Positions 52,545 to 63,006 of a stretch of DNA of 64,000 bases are shown piece after piece. The notes under the pieces were generated by a model. It was not told the origin of the DNA. It did no database searches and worked only from the letters and a program-made list of their open reading frames with translations. Both the position numbers and the translations under genes were made by a program. The stretch comes from Ornithodoros turicata (lineage: Eukaryota > Arthropoda > Arachnida > Ixodida > Argasidae): assembly GCF_037126465.1 (NCBI RefSeq), contig NC_088203.1:97092668-97156667 (forward strand), written 5' to 3'. How positions within the stretch are numbered: the stretch's first letter is position 1; every line of letters begins with the position of its first letter.

Positions 52545-52939
52545 GGCTTTATTTTGTACTATGCATCATTTGGTGACAAAGGGGACACATCCTAAATAGC
52601 TCCTCGTCACAAGTAATGAAAATTAGCCTAGGCGAGCTGCATTTAGGGGCAACACAAATGCCTTTAATGTCTTGCAACTCAGGTTTTACCAGGTAAACAG
52701 CGCAGAGCAATAGAAGTTTGTGCATAGGTCAAAACAAGAAAATGACACAGATAGTTACAATATTAGTATTGGTACAAAGAGTACATATAGGAAGCAGCAA
52801 AACCAAACTGAGGCAGACTACAAACGTGGACGACACAAACAGATAAGCCAACACCCAAAAATAAACTAAATTCAGACTACTCTGGAAAAGGGTGCCTGTA
52901 CCAAGCCTCTCATCCCTGACCAAGTAATTATCTGGTATA

Positions 52940-52985
52940 TTATCAAGAGGGTCTAGATTCGAATCCTGTCAGCACCTTTTTCCTG
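52940..52985 (+). repeat. tRNA-like B-box fragment
   Basis: GGGTCTAGATTCGAATCCTGTC has a B-box-like core. No A box or body is clear. Confidence 0.3.
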
Positions 52986-53301
52986 AGTTGTACAAATAGA
53001 GATTAGAATGGAGGTTGGGGGCATCGGTGTCAGTGACCGACGAACTATCATCTCATCGGCGTTCTTCCATTTGACGCCAGCTGAAAGGCAACTGCTTGAC
53101 AGTAGTGCAGCCAGAAACACAGTATATTGCACTAGCTCCTCAGGAATTGAGGGGCCAACTGCGGGCTTGTGGTCTCTTCGCTTGTTGCATATCGAGCACT
53201 ATTGTCAGGCGGCCAAAAGTGCAGTAAAAAAGTTTTTCTTCACGCATAACCCTGTAGCATTATATCATAACTTGCAGTTGTGCCCCTACATTTGACCCAC
53301 G

Positions 53302-53911
53302 TCTCCACACCATTACGCGCAGTTTAAAATTATTTACGCATGTTTTTAGTGGGAGTCAATTTATAGACAATAATTGCTCAGAAATTTGCGATGCAGTGCA
53401 GATGTCTGTGAGAAACCATCCGAGGTTCACACTTCTCTTTTCGATTGGGCTCAGTGTACTTTGCACGAAAGCAGCAGCTGTCACGCACTCCGTTTACACT
53501 CCTTTACACTGCCTCTTGCACTTTTCTGCGATGTAGCCCGGCGTGGCCGAAGCGCTGTAGCAGACGAATTCTTGGTAGCCGTTAGAGAGCATACAGCCAA
53601 CACCACCTAGATAGAGAAACCCTGCTTACTCGTCGACATGACGTAACAACTAATAGTCAGCCAATCAGGATCGTGTTTTCAACGGCGGAAGCCAATCACG
53701 AACGTGCTTTCACCGGTTGTTGCCATGAAGACGAACCACTGTCGTCTGTGAGTTGTGATTGAAGATTGAACGTCCCCGCGTACTAAACGGGAAAACTTGG
53801 AAATAAAGCCCAAAACGGTCCCAATCTTTCTCAAAACTGATTTTCTTGAAAGCGTCTTGCACATCTCCAAACCATTACGCGCAGTTTAAAATTATTTACG
53901 CATGTTTTTAG
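53302..53911. repeat. Insertion of about 514 bases between 48-base direct repeats
   Basis: TCTCCACACCATTACGCGCA GTTTAAAATTATTTACGCAT GTTTTTAG at 53302-53349 recurs at 53864-53911 with one change. The unit between, 53350-53863, is present without these flanks at 57271-57829. It has no ORF of note. Confidence 0.8.
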
Positions 53912-54553
53912 ATGCTTTGCATCCGCATTTTTCTTGATTTGCGCATTATTTTGGGATGTGTTCCATGGGAACGCTTTCTGGTGAGGAGGACTTACCCCAT
54001 CCCTTTCCCAAATGTACCATCAAAGGATCAAAGGTAAGAGCAGGTAAGAGTTCGAGGGAAGTTTGAGTCCTCGCCCGGACCCCCCTCGCCCTGGCTGCGC
54101 CACTGGCCACTGCACAGACAGACCCAGAGCCTGGCCTTTCGCACGCCTACTGCATAGCGGCACTACGGCGTAAGCAAGGTTTGGAAGTTTGAAACAATGG
54201 ACATTGTTATTGGGGATAGCCAACAATATCCAGTCCAATCCGAGTGCTTAATCCGATTCCTGGTGGTGCGGTGTTGCAGGGTTGCAGCGCGTAAACACAG
54301 TATCACGTAAACAAGATTTACGTTATGTCTGCTTTGTAAAAGCTATTTATTCTTGGTCTCTGTAATGTAAGTCCGCCCGATCTGTTTGTGCATGCTGTCA
54401 GAACTATGATCGTGAACATCTTTTTGCCGCAGACTTGCCGATTAAGTGCCTCGGTTGGTGACGATGTTGGCGATGTGTCATGCTTGATGACTTGATGACA
54501 GCGGCCGACTTTGAGCACACATTTCTCGCTCGGGAGAAACGGACCACACAAGG

Positions 54554-54671
54554 GTAAGTGACCTGGTTATATTTTTCACGCACACACCGTAATGAATGGA
54601 ATACATATAGTCCAACAGTACAATACAAAATACAACGTAGGTGAAGGAATACATTACTCTCTTGCCAACAG
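54554..54671 (+). other. UBAP1 5' untranslated intron
   Basis: CACAAGG|GTAAGTG at 54554 and CTCTTGCCAACAG at 54671 are good splice sites 118 bases apart, immediately before the exon holding the start codon. They imply a noncoding first exon ending at 54553. Confidence 0.6.
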
Positions 54672-54679
54672 GTTTTTCA

Positions 54680-54701
54680 ATGGCCTATGGTCGCAAAGAC
54701 G
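54680..54701 (+). CDS. UBAP1: UBAP1 coding exon 1
   Basis: ATG GCC TAT GGT CGC AAA GAC G, then GTAAGT. MAYGRKDG leads into SSYLDGV, as [20 protein letters not shown] does in human. Phase 1. Confidence 0.88.
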
Positions 54702-57700
54702 GTAAGTACATCAAAACTCTGTTTGCTGTGGCTCTGAAAGGTTGATCATAGAACGGAGTGATTGGGTGTTCTAATTGGAAACGGCTCTATCAGGAAATTT
54801 CTTATATACCATTCATTTTAATTGTTGTAAAAGCCCAGATTGGTTACCCCGATTAGTCTTCATGAATTGCTTTCGCAGTTGCCATTCCCTCTCTGCTGCG
54901 TTTATTTTTCTTTTCATATTAATGTCCCTGATCTCGTAAAGCACACAGAACTCGGCTAATCTTTGGCTCCTCTATATGTCTAACTGGTTCTGACAAAACT
55001 AACAGTGTTAATCATAATTAGCTTTTATGCACCGCTCTCCATGTCATGGGCATCCTGTTTTTTCTGTTGACGTTGTCTGTCATGACAGTTACAAACGTAA
55101 TACGCAGCCTCTGCAAACAATTGAGCAACATCTGACATTCTTGAAAGTAATATGTGCTTCATACCAAGCCTTCATTTATGCACCTAAAGAATGCAATCAA
55201 ACCAGCATTTTTGTGGGCCCATTTCAGGTTCCAGCTACTTGGACGGTGTGCAAGTGAAAGTCTCGGAGAAATTTCGTGCGCCACGGAAGATTGTGCTGCC
55301 ATTCAGCTTAAGCAGGAACTCGCTTCCTCAGTCTCTTAACTTTGATGTAAGTTTCTGCTTGAGTACGTGGGTAATTTTTGTTGTGATGCTGTTTTTTTTT
55401 GCCAAAACAGTTGGACGCACATATTTTTGTTGCATGCAACAATCGTAGCTAATAGCAACAATGTGAACTGTGATCTTTGTGATCAATTTCATGCTGTTTC
55501 ACGGCTCCAAAATAAAACCTACTTCTAGCCCCACAATTTTCAAAAAACATAAAACCTGAGAGTTTCTGCAGAGAGTTTTTGAGAACAAGTGCCGCTCTCT
55601 ATCCTATTAAGTGAAGGCAACTTTGATTTGTACACGTGATTGTGATTTACTTGACCTGGTGCCTGACAGCAGCTGAATTGGAGCCTACAAGTCAATATGC
55701 CTATACAAAGCAGACACAATTATCAGTGGTAAATGGGAACAATAGAATACAAATAATGTCGCAACATTAATGAAGGAAATTTAAAACACAATAAGTGTGG
55801 CCTAGAAGAAAAGAAACAAGCACAAATTAGCATAAGAGACCTGTGGCTCACTCTTTTAAAAAGCTTAAGATCAGCAAAGATGTCAAGTGCTGGACATAAG
55901 GCATCGTTATACATCTGCTGCATACGGTAAGTTGGCATCATAACTTAACCCCACATATAACACCACAGGAACAAACCTAACCGAGGCAAACAACTTGAGT
56001 TGGATTTCATTGGTTGTGGCCAGAGTTCGAGGTAACTCGTTACTGTAACTAAGTTCCTTTTTTTGGCAACTTGTAACTTAACTCGGTACTTTTGCGCCGT
56101 GGTAACCTTCAAAGGAACTCGTTCCTTTTTCAGGTAACTTTGCCAAAGTAACTTAAGTTAAGTTCCAAGTTACTTTAACTCGCTTTTCACTCACGTCCAC
56201 ATATTTTCTTGCTTTTCTCCGTTCCTTCATGGCATTTTTTACCATAAAACGTGATATGCAATCAACGACAGTATTTTATTCAGGAAGTAAGAACCGCTGC
56301 TATTGAAATGAAGCTGAACCATTGTGCGCCCACAGGGAGTAAGATGCAAAGCGTTCGAATAGACTTCTACCAGAGAAACGTCATCATGACATTGGTAGAC
56401 ACACTGAAACCGAAACAAATCGAAATGAGAGGGCTGGGTTCCACGAATGGGCACTTGTTCGCTGCTTCCCATTGAAAGAAAAGTAGGACCGAGGGTCGCG
56501 TCCCTTTAAGGGACCATATCCGTGGCTTTCGGGCGCGACCTTGTTCACCTCTAGCGTTGAGCGTAGTTCAATTCTACCAAATTTGTGGCACTGTCGAACA
56601 CTATGATGTCATTTCTTTACAAACGGGGGAGGTCTATTGTTGGATATAAACGAAAACGATCTAAGCGCATTTAACTCCACCACAGGCAACTCAAGGTCTA
56701 CCTCAACTTCTCACGTGCACTGCACCTGCGTAGTGCTATTTTGTGTCCGAAGTAACTTGGAAGTAACTCGTACCTTTTTTTAGGTAATTCAGTAACTGCG
56801 AGTTACAGTTCAGGCTGAAGAACTTCGTTATGAACTTAGTTACATTTTTCACACGTTAACTTAACTTGTAACGAGTTCTTTTCGACGGGTAACTTCTCAA
56901 TCTATGGTTGTGGCTGTCTGTGCAGCATTGGTCTGTCTCATGATGCTCTCAGTTTTGTTTTTTAGCGACATTAGCTATCTTCAATTGGGCTGCACTTACT
57001 GAACTAGTGGAGACGGTGCAAGTTCCCACATTCGATTCGGCGGATGTGCAGCCTTTGCACTGCACATGGCCATTCGATTGGAAAAGGTGTGGCAGCAGTG
57101 CAGCGCAAATTAACGAAAATGCTGCACTGTCTCTGATGTCCCTGCAACATTTCATGCACAGTGGAGCAGACGACATGAATTGGGCAGCAGTCGTTTTTGG
57201 CGATGGTTTGTCATCGATATGGAATATACTCGCAATCAGTTTTGCTAAAATGGGCCTGTTTTTACTACCGGAGTTAATTTATAGACAATAATCGCTCTGA
57301 AATTTACGATGCAGTGCAGACGTCTGTGAGAGACCATCTGAGGTTTACGCTTCCTTTTTTTTTCGATTGGGCTCAGTGTACTTTGCATGAGCAGCAACAG
57401 CTGTCATGCACTCCGTTTGCACTCCCTTACACTGCCTCTTGCACTTTTCTGCGAATCGAAGACAGCTATCATGTCAGCTTAAAAAAGCAGTGATGTGCTA
57501 CAAAGCGTTTGTAAGTGAACAAGGGAGGTCGGCATACAGCCAACACCACCTAGATAGAGAAAGCCAGCTTGCTCGTCGACGTGAAGTAACAATTAAGAGT
57601 CATCCAATGAGGATCGTGTTTTCAATGGCCGTAGCCAATCGCGAACGTGTTTTCAATGGCCGTAGCCAATCGCGAACGTGCTTTCAGCGGTCGTGGCCAT

Positions 57701-60700
57701 GCAGACGAACGACCGTCGTCTGCGAGTTGTGATTGAACGTCCCCGCGTAATAAGTGGGAAAACTTGGAAATAAACTGCAAAACGGTCCCAACGCTTCTCA
57801 AAACTGATTTTCTGGAAAGTGTCTTGCACTTTTTGTCTAAATATTAGGTCTGCAAGTTCCAGTTGAGCTGCAATCATTTGCGGGTTCTTGAATTCGCAGA
57901 ATGATGAATCGCAGTAGCAGATGAATTCTGACTCTTATTTGAAAGAGGGAGAGGAAGCAATGCGCAGGCTTTCACTATCTACAGCTGGTTTGGATACAGC
58001 TGGATGCCATGCGGGCCTAGAACCATGGACGTCTGCCAAAGTTATATTGTGCTGGGTCGATGACTGCTTTCTCCAGTCATTTTTCGTGAACGTGATTGAA
58101 CATTGCCGATGTATCAAATGCTCTCGATGGATTGCTCGGTGAATGAAAAAGTGTTTTGAGCCGTTTTAAATGTTACTTCTTTGCTTCTTTAGATTTTCTG
58201 CAGGCTAACAGCAGTTCACACAAATTCAGCGTTAGATTACCAAAGTTTCCAGGGATTTAGCATGCCCTCCCGAAGTTCACTGAGTGTGCGTTTAACGGAT
58301 TACTTCTCTGAAATCATTTGCAGTACGATTTTTCGACAGAACTGAAGGCAATAGAACAAGCAGAGAATTACAGAGAGGAACAAATAGCCAAGCAGAAAGC
58401 ATGTGTGGAGAAAGTGGCTTCAGATATCGAACAGTTCAGTCAGAGTGGAGCAGTCTGCAATGGCTCTCTTCCCACATCGGAAAAAGTGAAGCAAGCAGGC
58501 AACCTTGGTAGTCTGATGCCAGCCGTTCCATCCAACTCCATACTGCTTCCAGCTCCTGCAGCAGAAGCCAAGGAGCCAGCTAGCCGGAAAAATGATTTCA
58601 ATCTTGCAGAGTTTGAGAATGACACTTCGAGCCCGTTTGACTACATGGAGCTGCAGACCATAAACGACATGGAAGAGCTCAACTCTGTGTTTCAGGTGTG
58701 GTAACATGCGATTGTTTTGTGTCGCAGCTATTAGATTCGTAATAGGTGACTCAAAGTGGCATTGGATCTCAGGCTGCATCTGCTTACATGGCAGGTTTAA
58801 TACCTGTTTGCTACAGGGTGTTTCACTTCACGTGTCACAGAAATCTATTTAGAAATCTACTTGTCTGGAAATTACGAGGTCAATGGTATTTACCGTCTGC
58901 GAACTCTTGCCATGACTTACAAGCATATTGATAAATGTTCAGTCAAAAGAAATTGAACTTTTGGAATTGAACTAAATTTTGCGAGTCAACATGACCTTTT
59001 TTTGCAAGAAACAAAGCACGAACACCCAAGCCAAGCCAAGCCAAGATACACTTCCCACCGCAATGGTAATACGTATAATTAAAAAAGGGGTTGTGCAAAC
59101 TGTCATTTCAAGATGCACAAATTGTCCGCTGCCTTAGATTCTCCATCATGAAGGGGTGGGAATAAGGCATTGGGTGATTTCACGCAGGATCAGGCAGGGT
59201 GGTCCGGTCGACCTCTCCAATTTTTTTCTTTGAAACATATATTAAAGCCTTGTCCCTAGGAAGCATATTGGCACTGAAAGTAGTTGCCAATAATTGGTGG
59301 TTATTTTTTAATGAATTATCATTCAGATCTGGGCATTTCGAACATTGCACTTCCTACGCAGTTTGATGCCACGTATCTTCATAACTGTTTGACAGATCCT
59401 ACCTTTGAGGAGATAAAAAATCGCAAAGTTGCTCATGTGTAAAATATGGTACATTTTGGGAACCTCAAAACTCGGGGCCCCAGTTGTGATACTCAAAAGT
59501 AATCCATACCATTGTTTTTGTCTCGAAATGCCTTTTCTTCGCATAGCGAGTACATCGTATTGTGAATTAGCGCAATGCCCCCCTTCCCCAGTCTTTTTGT
59601 GAAGGGTGTCTACGGAAAATGCATAAATTCGACATTGCGCATCCCATATATTCCCAGATGTGACATCATTCATTTTACTCACAAACATTCTTCATGATGA
59701 CTCAAAACAGCACATAAAAAAAATTCTGCTCCAAAGATGGTCGATATTACGTTGCGAACGACATTGAATTACAAACGTGACTTCGACCATCATTGAAGCA
59801 AATTTTTTTTTATGTGCTGTTTTGAGGCGTCATGATGAACGTTTGTGAGTAAAATGAGCGATGTCACGAGTGGGAATATATGGGATACGCACTGTCGAAT
59901 TTACGCATTTTCCGTAGACAGCCCTCACAAAAAGATTCTTGGGGGCGTTGCCCTAATTCGCAATAAAATGTACTCGCTATGCGAAGAAAGGGCATTTCGA
60001 GACGAACACAATGGTATGGATTACTTTCGGGTGTCACAAATGGGGGACTAGTTGTGAGGTTCCCGAAACGTACCATATTTTGCAAATGAGGCAACTTTTT
60101 TGAGGCGAGACTTTATGAGGCGATTTTTTATCTCCTCAAAGGCAAAACTTAGCATCTTCAGAACTTCATATGCAGTGCTACCCACCTCAGACAATACGTG
60201 GAAAACAAATTCAGCTGAATATGTCAAATAGTTATGAAGATACGTGGCGGCAAAATGCGTAGGAAGCGCAATGGTCGAAATGCCCACATCTGAATGATAA
60301 TTCATTAAAAAATAACCACCAATTATTTTCAAGTACTTTCAGCGCCAATATTCCTCCCAGGGATAAGGCTTTAGGATATGTTCGAAAGAAAAAAATTCGA
60401 GAGGTCGACCGCACCACCCTGTCTGATCCGGCTATTTCATTCAGATTTTTAATTTTTTTTTTCTATGCATCTACTGGCAATTACAGAATACAGTTATACG
60501 GCACAGCTAAGGCCCCCTGTTTTCTGCTGCGGCAAATTCAAAATTCCGCGGCACTGACTTGTAAATTCCGCGATTTTCCGCGGCGAGCAACAGCTGCATG
60601 AAATGGGAGACACTATTTTCTTGGATAATGTGGGAACAAAAAATATGTTATAAAATTACAGATTCAAATCACTGTTGGGGCTCAGCATTACATACATGAT

Positions 60701-63006
60701 ATTTGTGTTCTCATCTGATGCGGTCTGTCGCCGGAAATCATTTTATACCTGCTGAAAGATCTTTCAGCATCTACAGAGTTCATAGGAACTTTATAAGAAG
60801 GAGTTTACAATACATGCCCTGAGGAAGTTACATTTTTAGTGCACCCCTTTTTGTTCTTGGGCTGTAGCTATTATTTAAAAGTCTTAATTTCTTGAAGGCA
60901 GCCTCCCAGATATCAAATCAAAATCCCCCACTGCTACTGCTAAACCGCATACGGGAAGGACGCCGCCCCTTCCTCAGGTGAAGTATACACAATAAACTTG
61001 GGCTAATGTTATTCTAATTTGTCTAATGTTATTCTGTTTTGTCCTGCAGCATAAATAATTTCGTAAAGCAGGCTTCAATTTTGTAGGGGCGGCTTCACCT
61101 CATGCAGGGAAGCGTCAGGTGAAGCCCACTTTCGGGAGGTGTCGTTCGTATTCGGCGAATAGTCAAATTATCCGGAAGCCCGAATATTGGGTATTTCGAT
61201 TTGCGAATCGGATACTTCGAGTGATTGATATTCGATTCGAATTTGAGAACTCTAATATCCACACACCCTTAAAAATAAAGGATTCCGTGAAACTCTGTGC
61301 CAAACGCAGGATTCCGCGATCAATTCCGAATTCCGCGAAATTTCGCGGAATCACGGAATCGCGGAATCGCGGAAAACGAAGGGCCTTAGGCACAGCTTTC
61401 GAAACGACAGTGAGGAAGTTATATGAAAAGACTGGTCACGTTTTCTTTCCTCCACTTCCCGCATTAACTTGACAGAAAACTGAGCATGGCCGACAGGTGC
61501 AGCGTAACCAGTTTTGGTTAACTTTTGCCGGAACACAGCTGTGACAGTGGTCGCATTCCTTTTTCTCTCAAGGGAATGACCGGAGCCGCTGTACGTGAAT
61601 GCAAGGAGGAGACCCGTAACCCTAAACAAGACCCAACCAGACAGGAGATTGAACATGTCCCACCAGATGTGAATGCCACGAGCGCAGCAAATGGAGTTGC
61701 CACAGGTTCAGTTGAAGGTACGTATGTGACTCAGAAGCACGAACAGGTCGATGCAGGAAATCCGTTTGATCGTCATCAAATAACATTTCAGCTGCAAAGG
61801 CTGTAGTATTGAATGATAAGTGCACAGAACGCTACGTACAGTGGTAAGCGAAGAAAGAAGCTGGAGCACTTAGGCTACGCCTAACGTATGAGAAGAGCTA
61901 AACTTCTCGGGCTAAACACGGTCTCCTCCGATTTGCTTCAATGTCACTCGGGGTGAAACTCGAAGCACCTCACAATTTTGGCCACAGGTGCTGAGAACTC
62001 TAAACGCTGTGCATTCAGCAGAGGCACTCAGCATCTCATGTTCTTTCATAAGTACGAGAAGTGACTTTTTAAAAAATATATAATAAAAATTAGCACGAAA
62101 ATCAGCTTTTCCACCTGGTATTACCCCATTTTACAGCTTCCGAAATAACACCCGATTTGTGCCTCCCGGTTTTCAAAAAACGTAAAACCTGAAAATACAG
62201 GTGTCTGAGTAGAGCCTTGTCAAGGTCTTACTTGCTTGTGCTGACCAAGAGTGAATGACATCGTTCAGCGTATTCGCACACACCATTATGGTGATTCGTT
62301 CCTTGCTCCTCTTTCCTCTCGCACAGGTATCACTTTTATAAGTAACTGTCACGTAATAATAGGTAAACGGAATACTTAATGAGTAAATGTGTCTAGGGTT
62401 GCCACCAGGTCGGTATTATACCGGCACGGCCGGATATTTGCTCGCTCTGCCGGTTCCCGGTAGGAAGGTGGTACCGGCAGCCTTTTGCCGGTATTTGTGG
62501 CTCAAGACCTTTCATAGGAGCTTTTGCCGGATTTTTGCTTCAACATTCCACTACAGCTTGAATAAATCTGAAGCACAGGCCCAACTCTGCGCAGTCACCA
62601 GTTGTTTCCTTAGTTATTCATTATTATTATTATTATTACACACAGGAACACGTTTCTTCGTATTGTCTTAAGCTCTCTCTCTGTGCTCTTCCACCCTCAC
62701 CCACTAACAGACCAGTTAAGCCTCACCAACGCCCAAGTAACAACGTCAAAGACGTCACTTCACACAAAGAGAAAAAGAGCCCCTGCAAGTTTCAATGTGC
62801 TTTGGTGTAGTGCAGTATTTGCTATGTACAGCTCTGCTCATAAGCGCAACACTTCACTCTCCTCAGACACCATTCCAAAGGGGCTTGCTGCAGGGCGACT
62901 ACACATATTGAGAACATCAGATCTTCAGCTATTCAGTGACGGTGGACCACATGATAGCAACGCAGCCTCACAGCTGCAGTTACCCGAGACCCCTGCGATT
63001 GCTGAG
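54680..63006 (+). CDS. UBAP1: UBAP1, ESCRT-I subunit (5' part, five coding exons; continues beyond the window)
   Basis: Joined exons 54680-54701, 55228-55346, 58324-58695, 61573-61717 and 62711-63006 give 318 in-phase codons without a stop. UBAP1 is the endosome-specific subunit of human ESCRT-I and binds ubiquitinated cargo for multivesicular bodies. Seen: SSYLDGVQVKVSEKFRAPRK (family SYLDDVPFKTGDKFKTPAK) and IVLPFSL, the UMA domain that docks on the ESCRT-I core; YDFSTELKAIEQAE (family YDFSLEKKTIEWAE); and DFNLAEFEN..SPFDYMELQT then INDMEEL (family DFNLADFE..PFDNLELKTIDEKEEL). Exons 4-5 encode low-complexity linker. The C-terminal tandem UBA (SOUBA) is not in the window. A noncoding 5' exon ends at 54553. 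Confidence 0.92.
55228..55346 (+). CDS. UBAP1: UBAP1 coding exon 2 (UMA domain)
   Basis: Acceptor CATTTCAG, donor GAT|GTAAGT. SSYLDGVQVKVSEKFRAPRK, IVLPFSLSRNSLPQSLNFD. Exact phase with both neighbours. Confidence 0.92.
56021..56906. mobile_element. Interspersed repeat rich in GTAACTCGTTAC, longer copy
   Basis: CAGAGTTCGAGGTAACTCGT to GACGGGTAACTTCTCAATCT. Same family as 47957-48554, with an additional internal block at about 56361-56637 (AGACTTCTACCAGAGAAACG .. GGGGGAGGTCTATTG). Lies in UBAP1 intron 2. Confidence 0.7.
57271..57829. repeat. Second copy of the 53350-53863 unit
   Basis: GAGTTAATTTATAGACAATA to GTGTCTTGCAC, collinear with the 53 kb copy with indels. It contains a 33-base tandem repeat, GTTTTCAATGGCCGTAGCCAATCGCGAACGT (in parts GTTTTCAATGGCCGTAGCC and AATCGCGAACGT), at about 57619-57680. 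Lacks the flanking 48-base repeats. Confidence 0.7.
58324..58695 (+). CDS. UBAP1: UBAP1 coding exon 3 (helix and conserved FNLAxFE block)
   Basis: 124 codons from CATTTGCAG to CAG|GTGTGG. It begins YDFSTELKAIEQAENYREEQ, continues with a Ser/Ala/Pro-rich linker (SNSILLPAPAAEAKEPA) and ends DFNLAEFENDTSSPFDYMEL followed by QTINDMEELNSVFQ. Confidence 0.93.
59187..60430. mobile_element. Large foldback element, arms about 550-640 bases
   Basis: GGATCAGGCAGGGTGGTCCG and the complement of CGCACCACCCTGTCTGATCC bound two long inverted arms meeting near 59770 (AAGATGGTCGATATTACG / ACGTGACTTCGACCATC). The right arm has about 90 extra bases (60137-60230) absent from the left. No transposase frame. Lies in UBAP1 intron 3. 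Confidence 0.85.
60507..61389. mobile_element. hAT-like element with CTAAGGCCC ends and GCACAG flanks
   Basis: CTAAGGCCC at 60507 and GGGCCTTAG ending at 61389, both flanked outside by GCACAG (GCACAGCT at 60501 and 61390). Subterminal CCGCGG/CCGCGAATTCCGCGA-type repeats. A different ATTCGAAT-rich element (about 60890-61262) appears inserted within it. Confidence 0.7.
61573..61717 (+). CDS. UBAP1: UBAP1 coding exon 4 (linker)
   Basis: Acceptor TTTTTCTCTCAAG, donor GAAG|GTACGT. Encodes GMTGAAVRECKEETRNPKQD.. NATSAANGVATGSVEG. No conserved motif; supported by phase 0 in, phase 1 out, and good splice sites. Confidence 0.7.
62393..62535. mobile_element. Terminal fragment of a hAT-like element
   Basis: TAGGGTTGCCACCAGGTCGG then repeated GCCGGTATT/ACCGGCA motifs. 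Elements starting CAGGGTTGCCA with this composition are hAT-type. The opposite end was not located. Confidence 0.4.
62711..63006 (+). CDS. UBAP1: UBAP1 coding exon 5 (linker)
   Basis: Acceptor CACTAACAG, donor GAG|GTAAGC. Encodes DQLSLTNAQVTTSKTSLHTK .. LPETPAIAE, Ser/Thr-rich. Phase 1 in and 0 out fit the gene. Confidence 0.72.

Noticed and set aside
58930..59120. CCAAGCCAAGCCAAG repeat as a regulatory site
   Set aside because: Only three short units (59028-59044) with no context. Treated as a minor simple repeat.
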